Assembly: GCF_937976265.1 (NCBI RefSeq)
Contig: NZ_CALJRX010000307.1
Coordinates: forward strand, 1 to 20,606
Length of the DNA stretch: 20,606 nt
Direction: 5' to 3'
Origin: an uncultured Haemophilus sp.
GTDB taxonomy: Bacteria > Pseudomonadota > Gammaproteobacteria > Enterobacterales > Pasteurellaceae
The position numbers were made by a program, and so were the translations under genes. The notes under the pieces were generated by a model. That model had not been told where the DNA came from. It searched no databases and saw only the letters and a program-made list of their open reading frames with translations. The first letter of the stretch is position 1, and the number at the start of each line of letters is the position of its first letter. Positions 12,477-20,606 of this stretch are shown here, piece after piece.

Positions 12477-13349
12477 TTAAGCCAAAATTTTATCTAAATA
12501 ATATAAACAGAAAATTGCTGAAAGGCTAATAAGAACACCAAACCAGTTGATTTTGCTGATTTTTTCTTTAAAGAAAAATGCGCCGGTGATGGTGCCTAAA
12601 CAAATAACACCAATATTCATTCCCGCAAAAACTAAGGTTGGGTTTTGTCCGAAACTTTGGTGCGCTTTAATGTAAAACAGGATGTTGAAGAAATTCAATA
12701 CACCTAAAATGATTCCACCAATAAAGCTTGGCACTGTCCACTGAGTGCGTTTTAGGAATAAATACAGGAACATGACACAAGCGGCTAATGAGAAAGCAAT
12801 GAATAATGTGGTTGGGAATGCTCCCCCGCTTTTGGCTACTTGTTTGAATAAGATATCAATGGTGCCATAGCCAAACCAAACACCGATTAAGCCTAAAATA
12901 CCTTTAAAATTGACCGCACTTTGTTCATTTGATTTGTTCAAGAGACAGAATAAACCAATGAATGCCAAAATAATGCCAACAATTTTAGGCTGACTTAATG
13001 TTTCATGGAAGATAATAAAAGAGGCAACAATCGGTAGAAATAACGATAAGCGTTGTGCTGCATCTGAACGCACGATGCCCGCAAATTCAACGGCTTTAGA
13101 CATAATGATAAATACGGTTGGTAATAAAATACCTAACGCCAGGAAAATAGGTGTGCTATCACTTTGCGCTAGATATTCGGTAAATTCCAATCCTTTAAAA
13201 TCAGGTTTGAGTAAGAAATAGCTTAATGAAATGGCGACGATATAGTTGAACGCTATTGCTTGTTCAATAATGATATTTTTCTTGCGCGCAACTTTGAGTA
13301 ATACCGATACGGCAACACTACATAGAATGGCTAAAATAAGGTTGTGCAT
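12477..13349 (-). CDS. DMT-superfamily transporter, EamA-like inner-membrane protein
   Basis: Predicted integral membrane carrier of about ten helices in two five-helix EamA repeats, substrate unknown. I place the start at ATG 13349 (MHNLILAILCSVAVSVLLKV, 290 residues). AGGA lies 8 bases upstream, and a start there begins directly in a membrane helix; the frame extends to 13379, but only through non-family residues overlapping the mukB terminator. A charged loop (KFKGI-type, about 150) separates the halves, and the last helix is followed by a short tail. The gene precedes sbcB by 2 bases. Physical coupling to sbcB says nothing clear about substrate. It contains an uptake signal at 12913-12921. 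No promoter is certain; read-through from muk is possible. Confidence 0.85.
   Translation of the reverse strand: MHNLILAILCSVAVSVLLKVARKKNIIIEQAIAFNYIVAISLSYFLLKPDFKGLEFTEYLAQSDSTPIFLALGILLPTVFIIMSKAVEFAGIVRSDAAQRLSLFLPIVASFIIFHETLSQPKIVGIILAFIGLFCLLNKSNEQSAVNFKGILGLIGVWFGYGTIDILFKQVAKSGGAFPTTLFIAFSLAACVMFLYLFLKRTQWTVPSFIGGIILGVLNFFNILFYIKAHQSFGQNPTLVFAGMNIGVICLGTITGAFFFKEKISKINWFGVLISLSAIFCLYYLDKILA
12913..12921 (-). repeat. DNA uptake signal sequence inside the EamA gene
   Basis: ACCGCACTT on the + strand; the sense strand encodes Ser-Ala-Val in QSAVNFKG, the hydrophilic loop between the two halves. Confidence 0.9.
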
Positions 13350-13381
13350 AATTCGTCCTAAATTCTCATAAAATAACAATG

Positions 13382-13411
13382 AAAAAAGCGGCCAATTGCT
13401 TTGACCGCTTT
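13382..13411 (-). terminator. Terminator of mukFEB
   Basis: Stem AAAGCGG (13385-13391) / CCGCTTT (13405-13411) with an inner CAA/TTG pairing. On the - strand it continues in a six-T run (13387-13382). It lies 7 bases after the mukB stop and just upstream of the EamA gene start. Confidence 0.8.
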
Positions 13412-13417
13412 AAAAAA

Positions 13418-16400
13418 CTACTCTGTTGCGCCAAAGCCACGCAAACCAACCACATGAACTTGTTCTTGGTTGCCGGCGATTTTACGCACCAGTTTATAGG
13501 TTGTGCCTTTTTCAGGGCTGATATTCTCTGGCGCTGCGATAAGTAATTGCATATCCAAACGTTCGCAAAGTTCGAACAAGGTGGAAATGGATTTACCATC
13601 TAAACGCGCTGCTTCATCCAAGAATAGTAAACGACATGGTACGATGTCTTTACCGCGAATACGGCGGCTTTCCTCTTCCCAGCTTTGTACAACCATTAAT
13701 AGGATTGACATACCCGTACCGATCGCTTCACCAGTCGATAATGCGCCACTTTCAGCACGTAACCAGCCATCAGCACCACGGAAGACTTCAACTTCTAGCT
13801 CAAGGTAATTACGGTAATCTAATAATTCTTCACCGATAGTTTGTGCTGTGCGTTGACCCATATCAATATGCGGATTAATGCGTTGATAAAGTTTCGCAAT
13901 GGCTTCAGAGAAGGTAATACGGTTATCACTGAATAAATCTTGATATTCTTCTTGTTTACCTGATAGCGCATCAAGCAACATCGCATGTGTATCGCGAATA
14001 TTGACTACTAAACGTACCGATTTCACCTGACCGAAGGCAATATTTTGCAGACCTTGGTTCAACATACGAATACGATTTTGTTCACGTTGAATGGTTTTAC
14101 GCATAATATTCGCCACACTTTCAGAACTGATCGCTAATTTTTTCTCACGGCCAGTCAATTCTTCAGTTAAGCGATTAAGCTCAATTTCCATTTGCTCAAT
14201 TGCATCAATCGGATCATCTGTTTTAATAATATCCTGACGAATACGTTCACGAAGATGTTGATAGACAGCAATAAAGAAGCGGACTTTATTTTCCGGTTTA
14301 CGGCTATCTTCAGAAATACGCAATGCATCGCGGAGATATTCATTATCAGCCACTGCAGTACGTAGTGCACCTAATGCTTTATCCGACATTGAACGTAGTT
14401 CATCAGCAGATAAATAAGCTAATTCACGGCGATTGAGTCGTTTTTCCACATCAGAATTGCGAGATAAACGCAGAACCACGCACCAGCTAACTTTCGCTGC
14501 CACAACCAATTCACGTTGAGTTTTGTAATCACGTTCCGCTTTGCGAATGCGTTTATTTAAGTTCTCCGCTTCGCTTTCAATAAGCGTTAATTGTTTTTCA
14601 ACATAAGAACGACGTTGACGACTGGTTGAAAGTTGTTGATACAACTCATCACGGCGATTTCTCGCACGTTCCTCTGCCCCTTCATCAGCACGCACGCCCA
14701 ATTCACCAATCTCAGCAATTAATTCTTTTAACAATTGATTTTTACTGTCATAAGAACTTTGCAATTGAATAAATACTTGGTTGTATTGTGCAAATTGACT
14801 TTGTTTTTGACGTAATTGTTCACGTTGAGCATCACGTTGTGCCTGTAATTGTTCCAAACGTTGACGAAGTTGCTCATTAAGCTCTGATGTTTCTGCTTGC
14901 CCAGCATCTTCATAGCTGAAGTGATTTTTACGTTGCACCACATCCGCTAAAGCAAATACACGTTGTTGTACTTGTTTTTGACGTTCAACCGCTTGGGTTA
15001 AATCAGCTTTTAAGCGCTCATAGTTTTCAGGATCACTTTGTAAAGTATTGGCAATCGGTTCTAATTGTGACAACGCAACGCCATGTTGACGAATAAAGCT
15101 TTCATCTTGTTCTGCAATGTCTAATTGTTCACGGCATTCTTCAATGCGATCAAGTAATTCTTCATCAGCAAGCAAGTTAAGCTGTGGCATTAACTTATTC
15201 AACAATTGCATTTTTTCTTTGGCATTATCCAATTTAATGCGAATTTGTTGTTCTGTACTTGAGAATTGATTGAGCTCACGCTCGATCTCATTGCGTTCTT
15301 GATTGATTTCCGCCATCACCTCTTCAGGGTTTGGTTGGAACGCAAGCGCTAAATGTAAGCCAACAAACTGACTAAAGTGCTCGTGCAAACGTTGACATTT
15401 TTGTACATCAAAGGCGATTTGTGCGTATTCTTCCGCAATTTCATCACGTTTAGCTTGTAATTCTTCTAAATGTTTTTCACGTGCAGCACGGCCGAATAAT
15501 GGAATTTGCGGGAATTTTGAATAACGCAATTCACGATCAGACACTTGCACCACAACGCCCATTTCAAGCTCTTGGGCTGAAAGTACGCTGTCATCAAAGG
15601 CATTTGGGTCACCTTCGATTAAATATAAATCGTCTGGACAATCTTCTAAATTAGCTAATTGTTCGCGTACCGTGTTGAGATCACGTACAACAATAGCATG
15701 ACGTGCAGGACCATAAAGTGCAGAGAAATAAGGTGCATCTTCAATTGGTACATCATCATATAATTCAGAAAGCAATACACCGCCAAAGCGTTCTGCAAGC
15801 ACATTCAAGCGAGCATCTTCTGAACCATCCGGTTGGCTTAAACGAGAAATTTGCTCATCTAATTGTTGACGTTGCTTCTCTAAATTGTCACGTTGAATAG
15901 TCAGCTCACGTTCTTTCACCAATTGTGATTGCATAAAATGCATCACATCTTGGCTATGTTCGAAGGTTTTACCACTTTGCTCTTGTAAGCGTTCTAAAGC
16001 GGCTTGAGCAGTCAACCAAGCCGGTGCTTTACGCGCATTTTCTTCGTAAAGTGCGGTCAAACTTTCACGTTTTTGACGCAAGGTTGAACGGTTTTCTACT
16101 TGCTCAGCAAGTTCTTCATTCAAACTTTCAATGAGTTCTTCTTGTTCAGCGTGGTATGCTTCAAGTTCATCAGCGGTTTCTAAGGATAAATCAGCACGTT
16201 GATTAAAATCAGCCAATAATTTAACCGCACTTTGTTGTTGAGCATAGCGCTGCTCTAACTCATGTAATTTCGCGCGTAATTGCGGGGTTTGTTGCGCCTG
16301 AATTTTTTGTGTTGGATATTCACGCAATAATTCTTTAGCACTTTCCCAAGCACTTGAACGTGGCATATCACCGGCAATTTTGCACACTAACTGATAGGCT

Positions 16401-17935
16401 TTATCAAATTGTGATTTTGCCGCTTCAGAAATAGACATTTTATGTTCTAACTCAAGCACTTGCTCGGTAAGACTTTCTGCATGAGCAGCAAATTCTGCTT
16501 GGTAATCTTCCGCATTTTTCACGCTTAAATCCGCTAAACCACATAAGGTTTTCGCTTTTTCAAGCGCGGCAATCGCTTGTTGATATTGCAATGCACGGGT
16601 TTGTTGTGCATCTAATGCTTGTTGATAATCCGCAAGTTGCGCACGTACTTGGTCAATTTCAAGTTCCGTTTGCTCAAATTGTGCTTGGCTTTCTTCAAGC
16701 TGTTCGGTTGCGGTTTCCACAACCATTTTTTGTTCTTCTAATTTTTCTGTAAGTTCAGCCACATCTTCTTGATAACGCGATACTTTTTCTTGATGACGTA
16801 ACGCATTTAATACCAAGTTTAAGTGGTCTGCCGCACTTTGGTGATCGACTTCTAAAGTACGTTCATTTTCTACTAATTCTGCAGCTTCACGGCTTAAGTC
16901 AATTAAGCGATGTTGTGATAACTCTTGCTCAGCTTTTGCTTTATACCAATCACGACGGAAACCTAAAGCCGCTTCGATATTACCGCGGCGTTCATTGGCA
17001 TTACGCATATAATCTGATGCCACATAATTGGTAGTTTCGGTGATTAAATGTTTGAATAAATCACGGTCAGATTGCGTAACTTTAATTGCTTCAAGCGTCA
17101 TGCGGTTTTCACGTAATGCACTTTCCATATCTTGGAAGGCTTTGCGCACACCAAGGTTTTCTGGCAATAAGTAATCACGTAAAGAACGGGTAATGGCGCT
17201 GGAAATACCACCGTATAAAGAAGCTTCGATTAATTTATAGAATTTGCTACGGTCTGAGGCACTACGTAAGCGTTTTGGAATAATACCCAAATCAAACATC
17301 ATGCCGTGATAATCGGTGATGGAATGATATTGTTTAAATTGCGCACCAAGGTTTTCAATTTTGTCTTTTAATTCATTTAAATTGAGTACACGCGCTTGAC
17401 GTTCACCGACTGTTTCGGTGAAAAGTGCGGTCGGATTTAAGGATAATTCTACACCTTGAATCGAGAACGTTTTTAAATCGACTTTCTTATCACGACCAGC
17501 GATTTGTTGCAGACGCACACCCACGAGAATTCGTTGATGACGAGAATTGATGGTATCTAATACCGCATAACACACACCTGGACGTAATTTACCGTGTAAG
17601 CCTTTATCACGCGATCCGCCTGTTGAGCCGGCTTCTGTGGTATTACGGAAATGCAACAAGGTTAAGTCTGGAATCAACGCTGTGACAAAACCTGCCATGG
17701 TTGTAGATTTACCGGCACCGTTACCACCGGAAAGTGTGGTCACCAATTCATCCAAATCAAAGGTACGGGCAAAGAAACCATTCCAGTTAATTAAGGTTAG
17801 TGAACGGAATTTACCACGTTCTACCCCATTATGTTGGTTTAATACAGGAGCAATAAATTCTTCTTCAACCTGTTCAGTTGATTGCTCAGGTTCGTCTTGA
17901 TAGATTTCGTTTTCAAGTTCTAATACATCAGACAT
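13418..17935 (-). CDS. mukB: Chromosome partition protein MukB (SMC-like ATPase)
   Basis: Core ATPase of the MukBEF condensin, which organises and segregates the nucleoid. It has 1505 residues (E. coli 1486). The head has Walker A GGNGAGKS (70-77), signature LSTGE (1399-1403) and Walker B CRLLFLDE (1434-1441). In between are long coiled coils around a hinge of about 680-840 (SQPDGSEDARLNVLAERFGG, DAPYFSALYGP). Versus E. coli there is an extra N-terminal stretch of about 36 residues with 11 acidic and no Lys or Arg. No alternative ATG, GTG or TTG lies in frame before ERGKFRSL, so the extension is real. The start overlaps the mukE stop by one base (TAATG). It contains three uptake signals. It is the last gene of mukF-mukE-mukB. 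Confidence 0.98.
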   Translation of the reverse strand: MSDVLELENEIYQDEPEQSTEQVEEEFIAPVLNQHNGVERGKFRSLTLINWNGFFARTFDLDELVTTLSGGNGAGKSTTMAGFVTALIPDLTLLHFRNTTEAGSTGGSRDKGLHGKLRPGVCYAVLDTINSRHQRILVGVRLQQIAGRDKKVDLKTFSIQGVELSLNPTALFTETVGERQARVLNLNELKDKIENLGAQFKQYHSITDYHGMMFDLGIIPKRLRSASDRSKFYKLIEASLYGGISSAITRSLRDYLLPENLGVRKAFQDMESALRENRMTLEAIKVTQSDRDLFKHLITETTNYVASDYMRNANERRGNIEAALGFRRDWYKAKAEQELSQHRLIDLSREAAELVENERTLEVDHQSAADHLNLVLNALRHQEKVSRYQEDVAELTEKLEEQKMVVETATEQLEESQAQFEQTELEIDQVRAQLADYQQALDAQQTRALQYQQAIAALEKAKTLCGLADLSVKNAEDYQAEFAAHAESLTEQVLELEHKMSISEAAKSQFDKAYQLVCKIAGDMPRSSAWESAKELLREYPTQKIQAQQTPQLRAKLHELEQRYAQQQSAVKLLADFNQRADLSLETADELEAYHAEQEELIESLNEELAEQVENRSTLRQKRESLTALYEENARKAPAWLTAQAALERLQEQSGKTFEHSQDVMHFMQSQLVKERELTIQRDNLEKQRQQLDEQISRLSQPDGSEDARLNVLAERFGGVLLSELYDDVPIEDAPYFSALYGPARHAIVVRDLNTVREQLANLEDCPDDLYLIEGDPNAFDDSVLSAQELEMGVVVQVSDRELRYSKFPQIPLFGRAAREKHLEELQAKRDEIAEEYAQIAFDVQKCQRLHEHFSQFVGLHLALAFQPNPEEVMAEINQERNEIERELNQFSSTEQQIRIKLDNAKEKMQLLNKLMPQLNLLADEELLDRIEECREQLDIAEQDESFIRQHGVALSQLEPIANTLQSDPENYERLKADLTQAVERQKQVQQRVFALADVVQRKNHFSYEDAGQAETSELNEQLRQRLEQLQAQRDAQREQLRQKQSQFAQYNQVFIQLQSSYDSKNQLLKELIAEIGELGVRADEGAEERARNRRDELYQQLSTSRQRRSYVEKQLTLIESEAENLNKRIRKAERDYKTQRELVVAAKVSWCVVLRLSRNSDVEKRLNRRELAYLSADELRSMSDKALGALRTAVADNEYLRDALRISEDSRKPENKVRFFIAVYQHLRERIRQDIIKTDDPIDAIEQMEIELNRLTEELTGREKKLAISSESVANIMRKTIQREQNRIRMLNQGLQNIAFGQVKSVRLVVNIRDTHAMLLDALSGKQEEYQDLFSDNRITFSEAIAKLYQRINPHIDMGQRTAQTIGEELLDYRNYLELEVEVFRGADGWLRAESGALSTGEAIGTGMSILLMVVQSWEEESRRIRGKDIVPCRLLFLDEAARLDGKSISTLFELCERLDMQLLIAAPENISPEKGTTYKLVRKIAGNQEQVHVVGLRGFGATE
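16049..16057 (+). repeat. DNA uptake signal sequence inside mukB (first)
   Basis: AAGTGCGGT on the + strand, antisense to mukB; the sense strand encodes Thr-Ala-Leu in SLTALYEE, within coiled coil. Confidence 0.9.
16224..16232 (-). repeat. DNA uptake signal sequence inside mukB (second)
   Basis: ACCGCACTT on the + strand; the sense strand encodes Ser-Ala-Val in QSAVKLLAD. Confidence 0.9.
17423..17431 (+). repeat. DNA uptake signal sequence inside mukB (third)
   Basis: AAGTGCGGT on the + strand; the sense strand encodes Thr-Ala-Leu in NPTALFTE, in the head domain. Confidence 0.9.
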
Positions 17936-18687
17936 TATTCTTGTTCTCCTGCATCATCAAATTCTTCATCAATTTCGACCGCACTTTCTTCATCATCAAG
18001 GTCGTCAGCATGACTTGCCGCTTTTGCTTGTTTTTCCAATTCGAGAGATTGCGGTGTGGCTGCTTCCCCATCACGAATTAAGCGAGCTTGTGCTTCTAAT
18101 GGATCATCACCAGAACGCACTTCAGCCCCAAAACGGAAGACTGATTCAGAAATAGTAAATTTACCGCTATGCTGTTCACCTACGGTATGAATCATGCCTA
18201 AACGGCGTAAACGACCGATCGCCGCACGTACTTTTTCAGCTAATTTTTGCTTATCTAAATCCGAACCGCTGGAACGTTGATTGACGGCTTTCAATAATTT
18301 GCCTTCGTCTGCTAAATTCAGTAATTCATCATAGACTTCTTGCGTACTGAAGATACCTTGCTGTGCCAAACGTTCTGGGCTTAAATATAAATAGCAAAGT
18401 ACCTTCCCTACTAACATTTCTAATTCGGAAAGCACTGAACGGGCAATTAAGGTCGTCGCTTTCGGACGTAAATAGAAAAAGCCTTCCGGTGCACGAATTA
18501 ATTCCACGTTGTAACGGCGGTAAAAGCCATCTAACTCATTTTGGAAATCCATCAAAAAAGCATGATTATCTAATTGATCTGTGCTGATATGGCGACCTGA
18601 ACGCAACAAGCTGTCCACTGCCGGGAAAATAGGGTTTGCAATGGCATTTGCCAATTTCGGGGAAATTACATCTTGAATATCTGTCAT
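17935..18687 (-). CDS. mukE: Chromosome partition protein MukE
   Basis: Winged-helix (KITE) subunit that binds the MukF kleisin and the MukB head. It has 250 residues (E. coli about 234). The body ISPKLANAIANPIFPAVDSLLRSGRHI to VFRFGAEVRSGDDP is strongly MukE. The tail after about residue 225 is rich in Asp/Glu (DDLDDEESAVEIDEEFDD) and accounts for part of the extra length. An uptake signal (17978-17986) falls in this tail. The stop shares a base with the mukB start. Its own ribosome binding site is weak (GAGAAA), 46 bases after mukF. Confidence 0.97.
   Translation of the reverse strand: MTDIQDVISPKLANAIANPIFPAVDSLLRSGRHISTDQLDNHAFLMDFQNELDGFYRRYNVELIRAPEGFFYLRPKATTLIARSVLSELEMLVGKVLCYLYLSPERLAQQGIFSTQEVYDELLNLADEGKLLKAVNQRSSGSDLDKQKLAEKVRAAIGRLRRLGMIHTVGEQHSGKFTISESVFRFGAEVRSGDDPLEAQARLIRDGEAATPQSLELEKQAKAASHADDLDDEESAVEIDEEFDDAGEQE
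17978..17986 (-). repeat. DNA uptake signal sequence in the mukE tail
   Basis: ACCGCACTT on the + strand; the sense strand encodes Ser-Ala-Val in the acidic stretch EESAVEID. Confidence 0.9.
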
Positions 18688-18733
18688 GGTTAATTTCTCA
18701 TTTTATGAATTCGTTTTTGGGTAAGCCACGAAA

Positions 18734-20068
18734 TTAATATTTATCAATTACATGCGCTTGTACTTCTGCGCCGTAATCGTTAATTTCCTGCCATTGCGGA
18801 TAAATACCGGCTAAATCATCATTTGCCATACCTAAACGCACTGCTTGATCCACAATAATACGTGCCACATCAAAATGACGAGAAAGTGGATAAGCTTCTA
18901 ATTGTTCTTTTAAGACTAAACTTAAATCAATTGGACGATTATTTTCACGGTATTGAATTAATAAGCCTTGCATATGTTCGACGATTTGATCATGTAAATC
19001 AGCCAAAGACTCATATTGCAATTCTTCAGGTAATTCACCCAATGCATCATCTTCACGTAATACCATTTCTTCATCACGCAGATCGACCAAACGTTCCGCT
19101 TGAGCTGTCCACAAGAACCAAGGATGATCGAAATAGCTGTGGATGGAATTACGCAAGCGTTGTGAGAATACACGGTTTTTATCCATATCAATGGCGGTAC
19201 GGATAAATTTATGCACGTGACGGTCATAACCAATCCATAAATCGATGGCTTGTTGTCCCCAGCTAATAATGCGGTCGAGCTTAGATTGTAAATCGGTGAT
19301 TAATTGTTCAATGAAGTAAAGCTCATCGTGACCAATTACACAATCTTGAATACGTAATAATTGTGCCTGTAACTTATCACCTGCGGCATTTAAGGTATCT
19401 TGTAACTCACGTAAATTGCCTGAGGTTTCATCTAATAAACGTTCACAGCTAGAAATTGCCGCCTGCCAATCTTTGGTAAGCAAATTCGCAATTTCTTCTT
19501 TAATGCTTTGCTGATTTTCATCCATCACACGTTGTGATAAATCAATACTATCGAAAATCTCTGCCACAGAATATTTTAACGGAGCGAAAACATTCCGGCG
19601 CCAAAAGTGCTCATTCTCCCCTTTTGCTGTAGCTTCTTCTGCAGCATCAGATGCACGCTGAATTTCATCAGCCACAATAGAAAGCTGTACAGAAAGACGC
19701 AACGCAGAAAATTCACGCTGACGAATATAATAATCTGATACGCCAACACCTAATGGGGTGAGACGATAAATGGAAAGCCCTTCAGTAAATTCACTGCTGA
19801 AACGGTTAAGAAAACGCTGTTTCACCAGTTCATTGATAGCATTATTGGCACGGGTGGCAATCGCGTCCGTTGATTGGTCAAAGGCATTGGCTGTGTGGCG
19901 GAAAATATCCACTAAATCGGCTTCTAGCATCTCACCGTCTAAACGTTCGTTGTTATAGATGGCAATAGCCAGTAAAAACACCAAACGCTCTGTCGGCAGA
20001 TTTAACGAAAATTCCCGCTCTTTCGCCCATGAGACGAGTTCAGGAATGGTTTGTGAGGTTTCGATCAT
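18734..20068 (-). CDS. mukF: Chromosome partition protein MukF (kleisin)
   Basis: Kleisin subunit that bridges MukB heads and recruits MukE. It has 444 residues (E. coli 440). The N-terminal winged-helix dimerisation domain includes SQTIPELVSWAKEREFSLNL and ERLDGEMLEADLVDIFRHTA. The middle helical region has LKYSVAEIFDSIDLSQRVMDE and the highly conserved DRIISWGQQAIDLWIGYDRH. The C-terminal winged helix ends INDYGAEVQAHVIDKY, as in E. coli. It is the first gene of the muk operon; the smtA gene found upstream in E. coli is absent here. The ATG lacks a clear ribosome binding site but matches the family start. Confidence 0.98.
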   Translation of the reverse strand: MIETSQTIPELVSWAKEREFSLNLPTERLVFLLAIAIYNNERLDGEMLEADLVDIFRHTANAFDQSTDAIATRANNAINELVKQRFLNRFSSEFTEGLSIYRLTPLGVGVSDYYIRQREFSALRLSVQLSIVADEIQRASDAAEEATAKGENEHFWRRNVFAPLKYSVAEIFDSIDLSQRVMDENQQSIKEEIANLLTKDWQAAISSCERLLDETSGNLRELQDTLNAAGDKLQAQLLRIQDCVIGHDELYFIEQLITDLQSKLDRIISWGQQAIDLWIGYDRHVHKFIRTAIDMDKNRVFSQRLRNSIHSYFDHPWFLWTAQAERLVDLRDEEMVLREDDALGELPEELQYESLADLHDQIVEHMQGLLIQYRENNRPIDLSLVLKEQLEAYPLSRHFDVARIIVDQAVRLGMANDDLAGIYPQWQEINDYGAEVQAHVIDKY

Positions 20069-20108
20069 TCGGTTACAAAAGCTTAAAATTGAACAAAAAA
20101 TTTTTGAG

Positions 20109-20137
20109 ATTATACAGGATTTTTTCTCAATCTTAAA
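20109..20137 (-). promoter_or_regulatory. Promoter of mukFEB
   Basis: On the - strand, a perfect -10 TATAAT (20114-20109) with a weak -35 TTTAAG (20137-20132) at 17 bp, giving a leader of about 35 bases. An uptake-signal variant with one mismatch (ACCGCTCTT, 20155-20163) lies just upstream. Confidence 0.55.
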
Positions 20138-20246
20138 AATCTTCTTGCAAATTGACCGCTCTTTTTAAATTTAAAATATCCTTAACTTAAATAAGGAAAT
20201 ATATTTTCGTATTTCAATCTTACAAATGAGTAATGTTTAAACAATA

Positions 20247-20276
20247 TTTACAACTCTTTACAATTCTTTACAAAAT
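20247..20276 (+). repeat. Three tandem 10-bp repeats in the divergent spacer
   Basis: TTTACAACTC, TTTACAATTC and TTTACAAAAT follow each other without gaps, so the TTTACAA core recurs every helical turn. A related TTTACACAACTCT lies at 20446-20458. The spacer (20069-20513) between mukF and the right-edge gene holds no open frame of note. Confidence 0.7.
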
Positions 20277-20291
20277 AAACATGCTATTTAC

Positions 20292-20320
20292 TTTTCTATA
20301 CAAAAAAACCTATCTATAAT
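20292..20320 (+). promoter_or_regulatory. Candidate promoter for the right-edge exported protein
   Basis: -10 TATAAT (20315-20320, perfect) with a poor -35 TTTTCT (20292-20297) at 17 bp, just downstream of the 10-bp repeats. It would leave a long leader of about 185 bases before the ATG. Confidence 0.4.
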
Positions 20321-20513
20321 CTTACACAGGTACGCAATCGTTTACTGAATAGAGAAAAATAAGATTTGCAATATCCGGACAATAAGATATTTAAAATCAT
20401 ATAGTTAATCCATTCTTCAATGCTACCTATAAGTATTTATGTATATTTACACAACTCTAATGAAATTCTTTTATTACATGATGTGATTAAAGAAGAAACT
20501 CAAGCGAGGACAT

Positions 20514-20606
20514 ATGAAAAATTTTAAATTTAATGCTATTACAGCATTAATTATTGGGGTGAATGTTGCTGTAGCGAATGCTGTAACAACAACGCCAAAT
20601 CCAAAT
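20514..20606 (+). CDS. N-terminus of an exported protein, cut by the window edge
   Basis: Only 31 codons are visible. The N terminus is a clear Sec signal peptide: basic MKNFKFN, a hydrophobic core ITALIIGVNVAVA, and an Ala-x-Ala site at ANA/V, after which a Thr/Pro/Asn-rich stretch (VTTTPNPN) begins. GAGGA (20506-20510) is close to the ATG. Low-complexity mature N termini like this occur in surface and outer-membrane proteins of the family, but the function cannot be read from this fragment. It is divergent from mukF. Confidence 0.7.
   Translation, partial: MKNFKFNAITALIIGVNVAVANAVTTTPNPN

Noticed and set aside
13350..13379. Earlier ATG start for the EamA transporter at 13379
   Set aside because: The added residues are not membrane-like, begin next to the mukB terminator and lack a ribosome binding site; ATG 13349 has AGGA.
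13503..13808. Open frame of 101 codons on the + strand opposite the mukB 3' end
   Set aside because: It is a shadow of the conserved MukB head-domain coding sequence.
1..20606. CRISPR array, prophage or intact insertion sequence
   Set aside because: No spaced direct repeats of the right size and no phage, Cas or transposase genes were seen on either strand.

Overview
The window looks like chromosomal DNA of a Haemophilus-type Pasteurellaceae. Thirteen perfect copies of the 9-base DNA uptake signal AAGTGCGGT/ACCGCACTT are scattered through it, several in terminators. The gene content fits too: mukFEB, tandem ferritins, sbcB, ttcA-tusE, an E. coli-type cdd and metE. The closest species cannot be named from sequence alone; the H. 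parainfluenzae / H. influenzae group is the best guess.

Left edge (1-906, + strand): an AT-rich accessory pair with no uptake signal. It holds the 3' part of a SUKH (SMI1/KNR4-like) probable immunity gene and, one base later, a KptA/Tpt1-type RNA 2'-phosphotransferase. Core genes follow: cdd (+) converges on metE (-) at a shared hairpin terminator. metE carries two perfectly phased MetJ boxes upstream.

Region 4404-7640 (- strand) is a metal or oxyanion uptake unit: FecCD-type permease, ATPase, periplasmic binding protein, then the molbindin gene mop. A dyad TTATATA-N6-TATATAA covers the mop promoter, and two 11-base repeats TCGCTATATAC cover the -35 and -10 of the transporter promoter. Together with mop they suggest a molybdate/tungstate importer (MolABC-like) under ModE-type control rather than an iron transporter; this is inference.

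Region 7641-9083 (- strand): tRNA-Leu(CAA), its terminator, then ttcA and tusE (tRNA thiolation). Region 9240-10490 (- strand): two ferritin genes in one operon, with Fur-box-like sites at and above the promoter. A non-coding stretch of about 0.5 kb follows. It is bounded by imperfect inverted repeats (10502-10551 and 10917-10966) with identical internal spacing, an apparent palindromic element that I do not recognise.

Region 10974-20137 (- strand): mukF-mukE-mukB (chromosome condensin), a terminator, then an EamA-type transporter gene and sbcB (exonuclease I) 2 bases apart. Divergent from mukF, a 445-bp spacer with three tandem 10-base repeats leads to the first 31 codons of an exported protein that runs off the right edge.
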